Below are positions 49,858 through 58,679 of a DNA stretch of 64,000 nucleotides, in pieces. The DNA lies in the NCBI RefSeq assembly GCF_026153205.1, contig NZ_JAPFBW010000012.1:1-64000 (forward strand), given 5' to 3'. The position numbers were made by a program, and so were the translations under genes. Source of the DNA: Aquabacterium sp. A7-Y (GTDB lineage: Bacteria > Pseudomonadota > Gammaproteobacteria > Burkholderiales > Burkholderiaceae_C). The notes beneath the pieces are model-generated. The model was given only the letters and a program-made list of their open reading frames with translations, was not told where the DNA came from and ran no database searches. Numbering within the stretch: the first letter of the stretch is position 1; every line of letters begins with the position of its first letter.

Positions 49858-52800
49858 ATGGGCCCGCTGCACCCTCCCCCGCTTGCGTTTTTCGAGCTCA
49901 CCACCGTGTCCGGCGAGACGGTGGTCACGCCACTGGCCTTCCCGGAGATGGCCTGGCTGGGCAGCAGTGCGCAGGCGATGGCGCGCAGGATGGCGCGCGC
50001 GGTGCAGTCGGAATGGCTGGATGAGGGCCGCTATCTGGAGGCGGTACAGCTCGCCGATCCACCGGTCTTCGAGCGGCGCGAGATCGAGGTCGAGTTCCCC
50101 GCCGGCCCGGACCCGCTGCTGCAGCCCGCCCGGCGTTCCCGCCATGTCGCTTTCCTGTCGACGGCCACGGCCGGCACCCGCTGCCTCGCGTGCGTGCCGG
50201 CGCTCGGCATCGTCGCGCTGGCCGAGGCCGAGCGGCTGGGTGAAGCCGTGGTCGAAGCGATCCGGCTGGAACACCGCCGCAACGGCCGCCAGGCCGAGGT
50301 GCGGCGCCAGGTGGCGGCGGCGTGGTTCGAGCAGATCGAGCTGAAACAGCTGCCGCTGGAACTCATTTTCCACAGCGCGGAAGGCCTGCGCCGGCTGCAG
50401 GAGCTGCGCGCCGAGCCGCTGCTGGACGTGGTTTCCGACGAGATGCACGTGGCAGCGCGCCCCGCCAGCGGCCTGGCGGACGTGCTGGACACCCTGGTAG
50501 GTGCGGCGGAAGGGCCGTTTGCGCGCAGCGTCCTGGTGGTCGGTGCCGAAGGCTGCGGCAAGACCGCGCTGATCCACCAGTACGTGCGCGAGCGTCGCCG
50601 ACGTGGCCTCGCCGCGCCGCGTGAAACCAGCGCCGCGCGACTCATCCAGGGACTCACCCGGGACGGCGGCTGGCAGCACGCGCTGGCCGTGCTGTGCCAC
50701 GAGCTGGCCGAGCGCGATGTGGTGCTGTATGTCGGCCACCTCACCGAGTTGTTCGAGGTCGGGCAGTACCAGGGCAATGCGGTCAGCCTCGGAGAGGCCC
50801 TGCGCGAGCCGCTGGCGCGCGGCCGCCTGATGCTGCTGGCCGAGGCCACGGCGTCCGAGCTGGCACGTGTCGAGCTGCGCAGTCCCGGCTTCGCGGCGCT
50901 GTTTCAGACGGTGCCGCTGCCGGAGCGCTCGGACGACAAGCAGGAGTCCATCATCCTGGAGGCGGTCGCGGCCCTGGCTGCCGAACACCGCGTGAGCGTC
51001 TCGCGCGACGCGGTGGCGGAGCTGGTCGCGCTGCAGCGCCGCTTCTCGCCCTACTCCGGATTCCCCGGCAAGAGCATCCGCTTTTTCGAGGAACTCATCC
51101 TGCAGGCGCGAGGACAGGCTGCGACGCTGGGCCGCGACGAAACGCTGGAGGCCTTCTGCGCCGAGACCGGCATGCCGCGGCACATGCTCGATGCACGGCT
51201 GCGGCTCGACTTCGCGGCGGTGGACGACTTTTTCCGTCGACGCCTGTTCGGCCAGAGCGCGGCGCTCGACGTGGTCACCGGGCTGCTGGCCGCGACGAAG
51301 ACCGGACTCGCGCGCACCGGCAAGCCCATCGCGTCGCTGCTGCTGATCGGGCCGACCGGGGTCGGCAAGACCGAAACCGCCAAGGCGCTGGCGGAATTCA
51401 TGTTCGGCGATCCGCGCCGCATGATCCGCATCGACATGAGCGAGTACGCCGATCCCGCCGCCGTGCTGCGGCTGCTCGGCGACCTGGGCGGCGACGAAGG
51501 CGTGCTGATCGGCGCGGTGCGCCGGCAGCCGTTCTCGGTGGTGTTGTTCGACGAACTGGAGAAGGCCGACCCCAGCTTCTTCGACCTGCTGCTGCAGGTC
51601 CTGGGCGAGGGCCGGCTGACCGGCGGCAACGGCCTGACGGCCAACTTCTGCGGCTGTTTTGTGGTGATGACCTCCAACCTCGGCGCCGAGGTCATGCAGC
51701 GTGCGCCCCTGGGGCTGGCCGCGCGGCGCGAGGACCCCCGGCGGCATTTCGAGCAGGCCGTGCAGCAGGCCTTTCGCCCCGAGCTGTTCAACCGCATCGA
51801 CCACATCGTGCCCTTTGCCGCCCTGACGGCGTCGGAGCGGGCGCCGATCTTCGCGCGCGAGCTGGAGCTGATGCGCCGGCGCGAAGGCCTGCTCGAACGC
51901 AAGCTCGAACTCGACATCGCGGACGACGTGGCGGACCGGTTGGCAGCCCTGCCCGGCGACCCGCGTTACGGCGCGCGCGACGTGCAGCGCGTGCTGCGCC
52001 AGCGGCTGCTGATGCCGCTCGCGCATGCCCTGGCGCCACATGCCTATGTCACGCCGCTGGCGGTCCACCTGCAGGGTGGCGACGCGGGCTCGCTGACGGT
52101 GCGCAGCGAGCCCTTGCAGCGGCCCGTGGACACCGGCCCGCTGCTCGTGGCCGACGCGCTGGCCGATGCCCGGCGCCACTGGCAGCGGGTGACCGAGGGA
52201 CCGCTGTTCGTCAATCTGGTGAACCAGGTGTTCCGCCTCGACAAGGAGCGGCAGCGCCACGAAAAGAAGCGCCGCCGCTCCTCGCACCTGCCGCACTGGG
52301 ACGCCACCGGAGACGCCGCCCGGGAACGCGAGTTGGCCGCGGTGCAGCAGACCGCCCAGGGCCTGTTCGCGGAGATCCTCGAACTCGAAGGCCAGGCCTT
52401 GCTCGCCCTGGTCGGAGCCTCCGAGGCGCCGCCCGACCTGGCAAGCTGGCGGCGCCGGTTTTCGGAGTTCAAGCAGCGCGCCTTTCACGCCATGCGGCCG
52501 AGCAGCGCGCGCTGCTCGGTGGGGCTGTATGCATCGCCGCGCCTGACGCCGATGTTGTACGAGGCGTGGTGCGAACTGGCCAGCCTTGCCGGCTTCGAGC
52601 TCAGGAGCCAGGTGGTCCGCCTCGTCGAGGATCCCAAACGGGGACCCGGCGCGCGCGAGGCTGCGTCCCCCGCCGACGAGGCCGAGTCGGGCAGCGCAGC
52701 GCCCTCTTCCAGCGTCTACCGGAAACTTCCCTGGCCGCAGAAAGAGCGACTGCAGGGCACCCTCGTCGGCTACGAGATCGAGCTCACCGGTCCCGCGGTG

Positions 52801-53100
52801 TTCGACTACTTCCGGCATGAGAGCGGCCTGTGGCGGATCTGGGAGGACGACCGCAAGACCGACGCCTGGGTGTCGGTGCACAACCTGCCCCTCGCCGAGT
52901 TCAAGACGCCGCACAACGTCCACCGCCAGCATTTTTTCGACGGCCAGGCGGTGCGCCGCCAGCTCAAGCAGGCTGTGCTGCTCGACCCCTCGGCCGACTG
53001 GCGCTGCGAGTTTCCCGACCCGCTCGCCTGGAAGCGGGTGCTCGACCAGCAGTTCGACCAGCTGATGGACCGCATGCTGCTCGGGGAGGAGGAAGCATGA
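49858..53100 (+). CDS. Clp-like tandem AAA+ ATPase (first of three) with a PCRF-like C-terminus
   Basis: Protein of 1080 aa, two AAA+ modules of the ClpA/B/C type. The first ~220 residues are a domain unrelated to Clp_N (FELTTVSGETVVTPL, later VACVPALGIVAL-like strands). D1 has Walker A GAEGCGKT (229-236), but the Walker B region reads VVLYVGHL, with Gly293-His294 where Asp-Glu is expected. D2 has Walker A GPTGVGKT (498-505), Walker B VVLFDELEK (D565-E566), sensor-1 MTSNLG and sensor-2 RYGARDVQR, all intact. The GYVGYEEGG-type pore loop is missing between them. After ~750 come helices, then a PCRF-like part (about 882-1010) with GYEIELTGPAVFDYF and HESGLWR. Start at 49858 lacks a strong ribosome site. 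Substrate unknown. Confidence 0.75.
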   Translation: MGPLHPPPLAFFELTTVSGETVVTPLAFPEMAWLGSSAQAMARRMARAVQSEWLDEGRYLEAVQLADPPVFERREIEVEFPAGPDPLLQPARRSRHVAFLSTATAGTRCLACVPALGIVALAEAERLGEAVVEAIRLEHRRNGRQAEVRRQVAAAWFEQIELKQLPLELIFHSAEGLRRLQELRAEPLLDVVSDEMHVAARPASGLADVLDTLVGAAEGPFARSVLVVGAEGCGKTALIHQYVRERRRRGLAAPRETSAARLIQGLTRDGGWQHALAVLCHELAERDVVLYVGHLTELFEVGQYQGNAVSLGEALREPLARGRLMLLAEATASELARVELRSPGFAALFQTVPLPERSDDKQESIILEAVAALAAEHRVSVSRDAVAELVALQRRFSPYSGFPGKSIRFFEELILQARGQAATLGRDETLEAFCAETGMPRHMLDARLRLDFAAVDDFFRRRLFGQSAALDVVTGLLAATKTGLARTGKPIASLLLIGPTGVGKTETAKALAEFMFGDPRRMIRIDMSEYADPAAVLRLLGDLGGDEGVLIGAVRRQPFSVVLFDELEKADPSFFDLLLQVLGEGRLTGGNGLTANFCGCFVVMTSNLGAEVMQRAPLGLAARREDPRRHFEQAVQQAFRPELFNRIDHIVPFAALTASERAPIFARELELMRRREGLLERKLELDIADDVADRLAALPGDPRYGARDVQRVLRQRLLMPLAHALAPHAYVTPLAVHLQGGDAGSLTVRSEPLQRPVDTGPLLVADALADARRHWQRVTEGPLFVNLVNQVFRLDKERQRHEKKRRRSSHLPHWDATGDAARERELAAVQQTAQGLFAEILELEGQALLALVGASEAPPDLASWRRRFSEFKQRAFHAMRPSSARCSVGLYASPRLTPMLYEAWCELASLAGFELRSQVVRLVEDPKRGPGAREAASPADEAESGSAAPSSSVYRKLPWPQKERLQGTLVGYEIELTGPAVFDYFRHESGLWRIWEDDRKTDAWVSVHNLPLAEFKTPHNVHRQHFFDGQAVRRQLKQAVLLDPSADWRCEFPDPLAWKRVLDQQFDQLMDRMLLGEEEA

Positions 53101-53149
53101 GGCTGCCCCAAAGCATGCGGGACGCAGGGCTCGGCAGGGAGCGGATCGA

Positions 53150-56100
53150 ATGAACGCCGCGACCCTGAAGATCCCGGTGTTCGTCACCCACCGCAAGGAG
53201 TCCGGCTACCGGCTGCGCTGCCTGTTCCTGCCGCAGATCCATGCCGGCGCCCCGCGTTATGAAACCGCCCTGAACAAGCTGCGACAGGTGGTGGTGCAGC
53301 ACTTCCGCGGCACCCAGATGGACCGCTCGACGCTGGACGAGCGACTGTGGCTCGGCTTCGCGCCGGAACTGCGCTTCGAGCTGGTGCCGCTGGGCTTCGA
53401 CAGCGGCCGCCGCTGGGTCGAAGGCATGTTCGCGACGGCGCAGTTCAGCGTCGCCGGGCGCCGCTACGCCTGCCTGCCGCAACTCGACGGCATCGTCGCC
53501 GACCTCGGCGAGCAGCACCTCGACAAGGCCGCGCGCACCGAGCGGCTGGTGGCACGCATCCAGGCCTACTTCCGCGAACAACGCAAGGAACAGGGCGACG
53601 GCTTCGATCCACACCGCTGCCTGGCGGCGCCCAACGACGAACTGGCCGAGCTGGAACTGTCGATGCACCTGGCGCAGGGGCGCTTTCCGTTCCAGAACCC
53701 CTTCGACCTGCGGGCCAGGCTGCATGACGACAGCGTCGGCGACGGCGCAAGCGAGATGGCCCGTGTCGCCGTCGATCTGAACGAGCTGTACCCGGACGGG
53801 CTGTCGAGCGCCTTCCTGCGCGACGAAGCGGCCCGTGAGCTCGAAGCATCGATCTACCGCCCGGACCGGGGCGCGGTCGTGCTGGTCGGCCCGCGCGGGG
53901 CCGGCAAGACGGCCCTGGTCCACGGCGCACTGCGCCGCTACATCGCGTCCCACCCTGGCCGCGACCGGGCCCGCTTGCAGAAGATCTGGCAGCTCGATCC
54001 CCTGCGCGTGATCTCCGGCATGAGCGTCATCGGTCAATGGCAGCGTCGCATGGCGGTGGTGCTGAAGTACCTGCAGTCCCGGCTGCCGGAGGGCTTCGGC
54101 ATCGACCATCCCGATCACCTCTACTGCGACAACCTGGTGGCACTGCTGTCGGTGGGCCGGAGTTCGCAGAACACCCTGACCCTGGCCGACGTGCTGAGGC
54201 CCCAGCTCGAAAAGCGCGCCTTCACGATGGTCGGTGAGGCGACCCCCGAGGCCTGGCAGAAAATCCAGCAGCGCGACCGGCGCTTCGCGGACCTGTTCCG
54301 GGTCATCCGTGTCGAAGCGCCGGCGCGCGAGCTCGCCATCCGCATCGTCGGCTGGCGCCGTGCCGAACTCGAACAGCAGCACGGCTGCCGCATCGATGCC
54401 GCGGCACTTGCCGAGCTGCTGAAGCTGGAGCGCCGTTTCGCCGGTGAAGAAGTCCTGCCCGGCTCGGCGGTTCGCGTGCTCGATCGCCTGGCGGTCCGCC
54501 ATGCCGGGCGGCAAGTCGGACGGGACGAGGTGTTGTCGGCCTACACCGCGGCCTACCACTTCCGCGAAAAGCTGTTCTCCCGCCATGTCGGGCTGGCGCC
54601 GGCGGAGGCCCATGCCCACTTCGCCGCGCGCCTGATCGGGCAGCCGCAGGCCCGCGCCGAACTGGTCGATGTAGTGGCACTGGTCAAGTCCGGCCTCGCG
54701 CCGCCCGGCAAGCCGCTCTCGTCGCTGCTGTTCATCGGGCCGACCGGCGTGGGCAAGAGCGAGGCGGCCAAGCTGCTGGCGGACTTCCTGTTCGAGGACG
54801 AGGGCGGGCTGGTTCGCTTCGACATGAACGAATACGTGGACGCGGGCGCGCTGGACCGCCTCATCGGGGATGCGGCGCGGCCGGACGGCCAGCTCACCGC
54901 CGCGGTGCGGCAGCGCCGTGCCTGCGTGCTGCTGCTCGATGAGATCGAAAAGGCGCACCCGGCCGTGCACGACCTGCTGCTGCAGGTGCTGGGCGAAGGC
55001 CGGCTGACCGACGCCCTCGGCCGCACCACCGACTTCTCGCAGTGCGTGGTCGTGCTCACCTCTAATCTCGGCGCCGCCGCGGCCCAGCGGCACACCGGTT
55101 TCGCGCGGCAGGCGGCCGACGTGCAGCACACCTACCGGGAAGCAGTCGAGCGCTTTTTCCGCCCCGAGTTCCTGAACCGCATCGACCAGGTCGTGACCTT
55201 CACGCCGCTGGCGGCGGGCGACATCGAGGCCATCGCGCGGCTGCAGCTGGAGCGCGTGCTGTCGCGCGACGGCTTCGTGCGACGGCTGAGCTTCCTGAAC
55301 GTCTCGGAAGACGGGCTCGAACAGCTCGCCCACCTCGGTCACGACGAAACGCTGGGCGCGCGCGCCCTCAAGCGCGCCATCGAACGGACACTGACCGGCC
55401 TGGTCGCACAGCGGCTCGCCTCTTCCCACACGGACCGTCCGATGCTGCTCGACGTGACCGTCGAGCAGGGACGGCTCGCCACCCGCGCCACCCTGCTCGA
55501 CTACGCCGCGCCCCGGCCGGTCGCGCTGCCGCCCGACAGCGCATCGGCCAGCGGCTACGACAGCCTCTCGCGGCAGGCCGAGGCGCTGCACGAGCGGCTG
55601 CATGCAGGGCTCGATACCGCGCCGGACCCGGCGACGGTGCTGGCACTGCGGGCGATCCAGGTGCGGCTCGACCCGCTGCGCGACACGCTGGCGCGCATCA
55701 CCTGGGAACTGGCCGAGCACCGGGTCCCCGCGCTGCGCACCGCCAGGCCGCGGCAGCCGCGGCCGCGCGACTGGCGCGAGCTGGGGCGGCCAGTGACGGA
55801 CATGCTGTTCGCGCAGCACGACATCCACGACTTCTTCGAGCAGCTGCACACCGCTGCCCACCCGGTGCGAGGCGCGGAGAGCGAGCTGGTGCGCTGGCAG
55901 CTGGAACTCGCGCTGCTCGCGCGTCGCGCCGACTGCCTTCAGCAGCACGGGCTGGAGCGCGTCGAGATCGAGATCGTCACGCTGCAGCGCGGCGCGGTGC
56001 CCGCCGTGGTCGACACCGCCTGGGCCGACTACGCGGCGCTGCTCGCGCAACTGGACCTGCACGAGCTGCCCGCTGCGCGGCCCGGCACCCGCTGCTTCGA

Positions 56101-56395
56101 AGGCGCGGGACTGCGCAGCGCCTTCGCCGGCGAATGCGGCATCCACCTCTGGTACATGGGCGACCAGCGCCCCGTGCCCGTGGCGGTACGCCTGCTGCCC
56201 ATCACGGCGGAAAACCTCCGGCCGCCCCCGCCCACCGAGATCGTTCGCCTGCGGCTCGAACCGGCACGCGCCGGCGATCAGCGCCGTTTGACCGACCTGC
56301 GCTCCGGCTGGGTGCGCAAGTTCTCCGGCCCCTTGTCCGAGGAGGACTGGCGGCTGCTGCTGTGGAACGGCGGCTCGCCGGACCGGCCCGTCTGA
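53150..56395 (+). CDS. Clp-like tandem AAA+ ATPase (second of three) with a PCRF-like C-terminus
   Basis: Protein of 1081 aa with the same plan as the first. The N-terminal ~235 residues differ from Clp_N (IPVFVTHRKESGYRLRCLFLPQ, YACLPQLDGIVADLG). D1 Walker A is GPRGAGKT (247-254); its Walker B reads HLYCDNLVALL, with D327 kept but N328 replacing the catalytic Glu. D2 is intact: GPTGVGKS (530-537), VLLLDEIEKAHP (D597-E598), LTSNLG and ETLGARALKRAIE. The aromatic D2 pore loop is missing. The C-terminal part has a PCRF-like region, RCFEGAGLRSAFAGECGIHLW (from ~981), followed by VPVAVRLLP. A GAGCGGATCG sequence before the ATG is a weak ribosome site. The gap from the first gene is 49 bp; the third starts 10 bp after. 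Confidence 0.75.
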   Translation: MNAATLKIPVFVTHRKESGYRLRCLFLPQIHAGAPRYETALNKLRQVVVQHFRGTQMDRSTLDERLWLGFAPELRFELVPLGFDSGRRWVEGMFATAQFSVAGRRYACLPQLDGIVADLGEQHLDKAARTERLVARIQAYFREQRKEQGDGFDPHRCLAAPNDELAELELSMHLAQGRFPFQNPFDLRARLHDDSVGDGASEMARVAVDLNELYPDGLSSAFLRDEAARELEASIYRPDRGAVVLVGPRGAGKTALVHGALRRYIASHPGRDRARLQKIWQLDPLRVISGMSVIGQWQRRMAVVLKYLQSRLPEGFGIDHPDHLYCDNLVALLSVGRSSQNTLTLADVLRPQLEKRAFTMVGEATPEAWQKIQQRDRRFADLFRVIRVEAPARELAIRIVGWRRAELEQQHGCRIDAAALAELLKLERRFAGEEVLPGSAVRVLDRLAVRHAGRQVGRDEVLSAYTAAYHFREKLFSRHVGLAPAEAHAHFAARLIGQPQARAELVDVVALVKSGLAPPGKPLSSLLFIGPTGVGKSEAAKLLADFLFEDEGGLVRFDMNEYVDAGALDRLIGDAARPDGQLTAAVRQRRACVLLLDEIEKAHPAVHDLLLQVLGEGRLTDALGRTTDFSQCVVVLTSNLGAAAAQRHTGFARQAADVQHTYREAVERFFRPEFLNRIDQVVTFTPLAAGDIEAIARLQLERVLSRDGFVRRLSFLNVSEDGLEQLAHLGHDETLGARALKRAIERTLTGLVAQRLASSHTDRPMLLDVTVEQGRLATRATLLDYAAPRPVALPPDSASASGYDSLSRQAEALHERLHAGLDTAPDPATVLALRAIQVRLDPLRDTLARITWELAEHRVPALRTARPRQPRPRDWRELGRPVTDMLFAQHDIHDFFEQLHTAAHPVRGAESELVRWQLELALLARRADCLQQHGLERVEIEIVTLQRGAVPAVVDTAWADYAALLAQLDLHELPAARPGTRCFEGAGLRSAFAGECGIHLWYMGDQRPVPVAVRLLPITAENLRPPPPTEIVRLRLEPARAGDQRRLTDLRSGWVRKFSGPLSEEDWRLLLWNGGSPDRPV

Positions 56396-56405
56396 GGTGT
56401 TCCCG

Positions 56406-58679
56406 ATGGCGACATCGTCTTATCCCCTGGTGTGTTGGCAGATCGGCGAGGAGTCGGTCTTCGGCCTGCTGCTCGGCACGGACTTGCAGGCGGTCGAGCG
56501 CAACACGCGGCGCCTGAAAACCGCACTCGCCGAGACGCTGCAGCGCGAGCGTGAACGCGGCCGTCCGCTGCCCGAGCCCGAGCTCGACGAGGCGCGCATG
56601 AAACTCGTCACGGTCAAGGTGAACCTGGCGCACCGCACCGCCAAGGGCAGCTTCGCGGTGCCGACCGCGACCGAGTTCACCGTGGCGGCCATTTACGGCG
56701 GCAATGCCGTCGAAGGCTATTCGAAGTGCTACCTGCCCTACCTTGACGAGAGCTTCTACTACTACGACGACGGCCAGCTGCCGGTGCTGATCGAGCACTA
56801 CACGCGCGACCGGCTGGACGGCATGGCGCCCGAGGACGCTCAGCGCTACCTCATGCCCACCCGCCCCTGGCTGGAGCAGGTCGAGTGGCGCAAGGACGAC
56901 CGGACGCCGGACCGGCAGCGTCTGCCCCGCTACCTGCGTGACGCCCACGCCCGGCTCGCCGTCGTCGCCGACCGCCTGCCCGAGACAGGCGCTCGCCGAG
57001 GCCAGCACGTGTTCCCGGAGACCGCCTGGGAGCAGGGCGCGCTGGTCGACGAACTGGCCGGGCGCCTGGCACGGGGTGCCAACCTCCTGCTGGTCGGCGA
57101 ACCTGGCGTCGGCAAAAGCGTGGCGATCCTCGAGGCGATCCGCAAGGCGCACCGCCTCACCGCGGGGACCGAGCAGCCGTTCACCTTCTGGCGCAGCAAT
57201 GCCGAGCGCCTCATCGGCCGCGCCAAGTACCTGGGCGAATGGCAGGCACTGTGCGACCAGCTGGTGCAGTGGCTGGAGATGTCGGAGGGCCTGCTCTGGG
57301 TCACCGATTTCGTCCACCTGCTGCAAACCGGCGGTGACAACGCCGAGGACTCGATGGCCGCCTACCTGCTGCCGGCTCTGCGCCGCGGCGCACTGCGCCT
57401 CGTCGGCGAGGCGACGCCCGAAGAGCTCGAGAGCGCGCGCCGACGACTGCCGGCATTCATCGACTGTTTCGAGCCGCTGCGCCTGGCCGAGATGGACGGC
57501 ACCCGCGCGCGCCGGGTGCTGGACCTGTTCGCCGGTCATGCGAAAAACGCGCTGTCCATCGAGATCGAGCCCGCGGCGCTCGATACCGGCTACCGGCTGC
57601 TGCAGCGTTATGTGCGCTACGAGCGTTTTCCCGGCAAGGCGGTCAAGTTTTTCGGCGAGTGCGTGCGCAGCGCCATGGCGGACCGTCTCCCGGCGGTCAG
57701 CGAACAGGCCGCCATCGCGCACTTCGCCAGGACGACGGGCCTGCCCGAGGCTTTCCTGCGCGACGACCGGCCGCTGGTCGAGGAGGAGGTGCGCCACTTT
57801 TTCGGCCAACGGCTGTTCGGCCAGCATGCCGTCATCGGCCACCTCCAGGACGTGGTCTACCTGTTCAAGGCCGGGCTCAACGACCCGGCCAAGCCCATCG
57901 CCACGCTGCTGTTTGCCGGCCCGACAGGCGTTGGCAAGACCGCCGCGGCGAAGGCGCTGGCCGCCTACTTCTTCGGCGCAGGGAGCGGGGCCGATCCGCT
58001 GTTCCGCATCGACATGAGCGAGTTCCAGCACAGCTTCCAGATCGCCCGCCTCGTCGGCACCGGCGAGCGGCCCGGCAAGCTGGTCGAACACGTACGCCAG
58101 CGGCCCTTCTCGGTGGTGCTGCTCGACGAGATCGAGAAAGCCGACCCGTCGGTGTTCGACCTCTTGCTCGGCGTGCTCGACGAAGGCCGGCTGCGCGACA
58201 GCCGCGGACGGGTGACCGACTTCCGCAGCAGCCTGGTGGTCATGACCACCAACCTCGGCGTGCGCCACGGGGCCTCGCTCGGCTTCACCGAAGCGGGCGG
58301 CGGCGACACCGTGCTGCAGGACATCCGGCAGTTTTTCCGGCCGGAGTTTTTCAACCGTATCGACCGGGTGGTGCCCTTCGCGCCGCTGTCGCGCGAAGCG
58401 ATCGAGGCGATCGCGCTGCAGGAGCTGCGTGGCATCGAGCGCCGCGAAGGGCTGCTTCGGCGCGGCATGAGCTTGCGCTTCTCGCCAGCCGTCGTCGCCT
58501 TCGTCGCCGGTGTCGGATTCAGCCCCCGCTATGGGGCCCGTCCGCTGCAGCGCGCGGTCGAGCAGCACGTGGTGGCCGCGGTGGCACGCGCACTGTTCGA
58601 GGTGGTGGACGATGGGGTCTGCCTGGAGGTCGAGATGGCTGGGGACACGGTGGTGGCGAGGCCTGCGGCAGGCCCCTGA
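56406..58679 (+). CDS. Clp-like tandem AAA+ ATPase (third of three), no PCRF-like tail
   Basis: Protein of 757 aa. N-terminal ~215 residues resemble the layout of the first two: VCWQIGEESVFGLLLG, a helix, then MKLVTVKVNLAHR and KCYLPYLDESFYYYDD. D1 Walker A is GEPGVGKS (231-238), and its Walker B reads LLWVTDFVHLL, with D301 kept and F302 in place of Glu. D2 is intact: GPTGVGKT (505-512), VVLLDEIEKADP (D574-E575), MTTNLG and SPRYGARPLQRAVEQ. No GYVGY pore loop is present. It ends soon after D2, unlike its two neighbours. A GAGGTG ribosome site fixes the ATG at 56406. The spacing and shared plan suggest one operon and a hetero-complex. Confidence 0.77.
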   Translation: MATSSYPLVCWQIGEESVFGLLLGTDLQAVERNTRRLKTALAETLQRERERGRPLPEPELDEARMKLVTVKVNLAHRTAKGSFAVPTATEFTVAAIYGGNAVEGYSKCYLPYLDESFYYYDDGQLPVLIEHYTRDRLDGMAPEDAQRYLMPTRPWLEQVEWRKDDRTPDRQRLPRYLRDAHARLAVVADRLPETGARRGQHVFPETAWEQGALVDELAGRLARGANLLLVGEPGVGKSVAILEAIRKAHRLTAGTEQPFTFWRSNAERLIGRAKYLGEWQALCDQLVQWLEMSEGLLWVTDFVHLLQTGGDNAEDSMAAYLLPALRRGALRLVGEATPEELESARRRLPAFIDCFEPLRLAEMDGTRARRVLDLFAGHAKNALSIEIEPAALDTGYRLLQRYVRYERFPGKAVKFFGECVRSAMADRLPAVSEQAAIAHFARTTGLPEAFLRDDRPLVEEEVRHFFGQRLFGQHAVIGHLQDVVYLFKAGLNDPAKPIATLLFAGPTGVGKTAAAKALAAYFFGAGSGADPLFRIDMSEFQHSFQIARLVGTGERPGKLVEHVRQRPFSVVLLDEIEKADPSVFDLLLGVLDEGRLRDSRGRVTDFRSSLVVMTTNLGVRHGASLGFTEAGGGDTVLQDIRQFFRPEFFNRIDRVVPFAPLSREAIEAIALQELRGIERREGLLRRGMSLRFSPAVVAFVAGVGFSPRYGARPLQRAVEQHVVAAVARALFEVVDDGVCLEVEMAGDTVVARPAAGP

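Noticed and set aside
49543-56146. Very long antisense open frames (1217 and 1060 aa) opposite the AAA+ genes
   Set aside because: They are shadows produced by high GC; they are rich in Arg/Ala/Gly/His runs, have no family motifs, and the sense strand has intact AAA+ motifs.
52741-56200. Calling the AAA+ C-termini true peptide-chain release factors
   Set aside because: The GGQ catalytic motif and codon-recognition elements are absent; only the PCRF-like pattern is seen.
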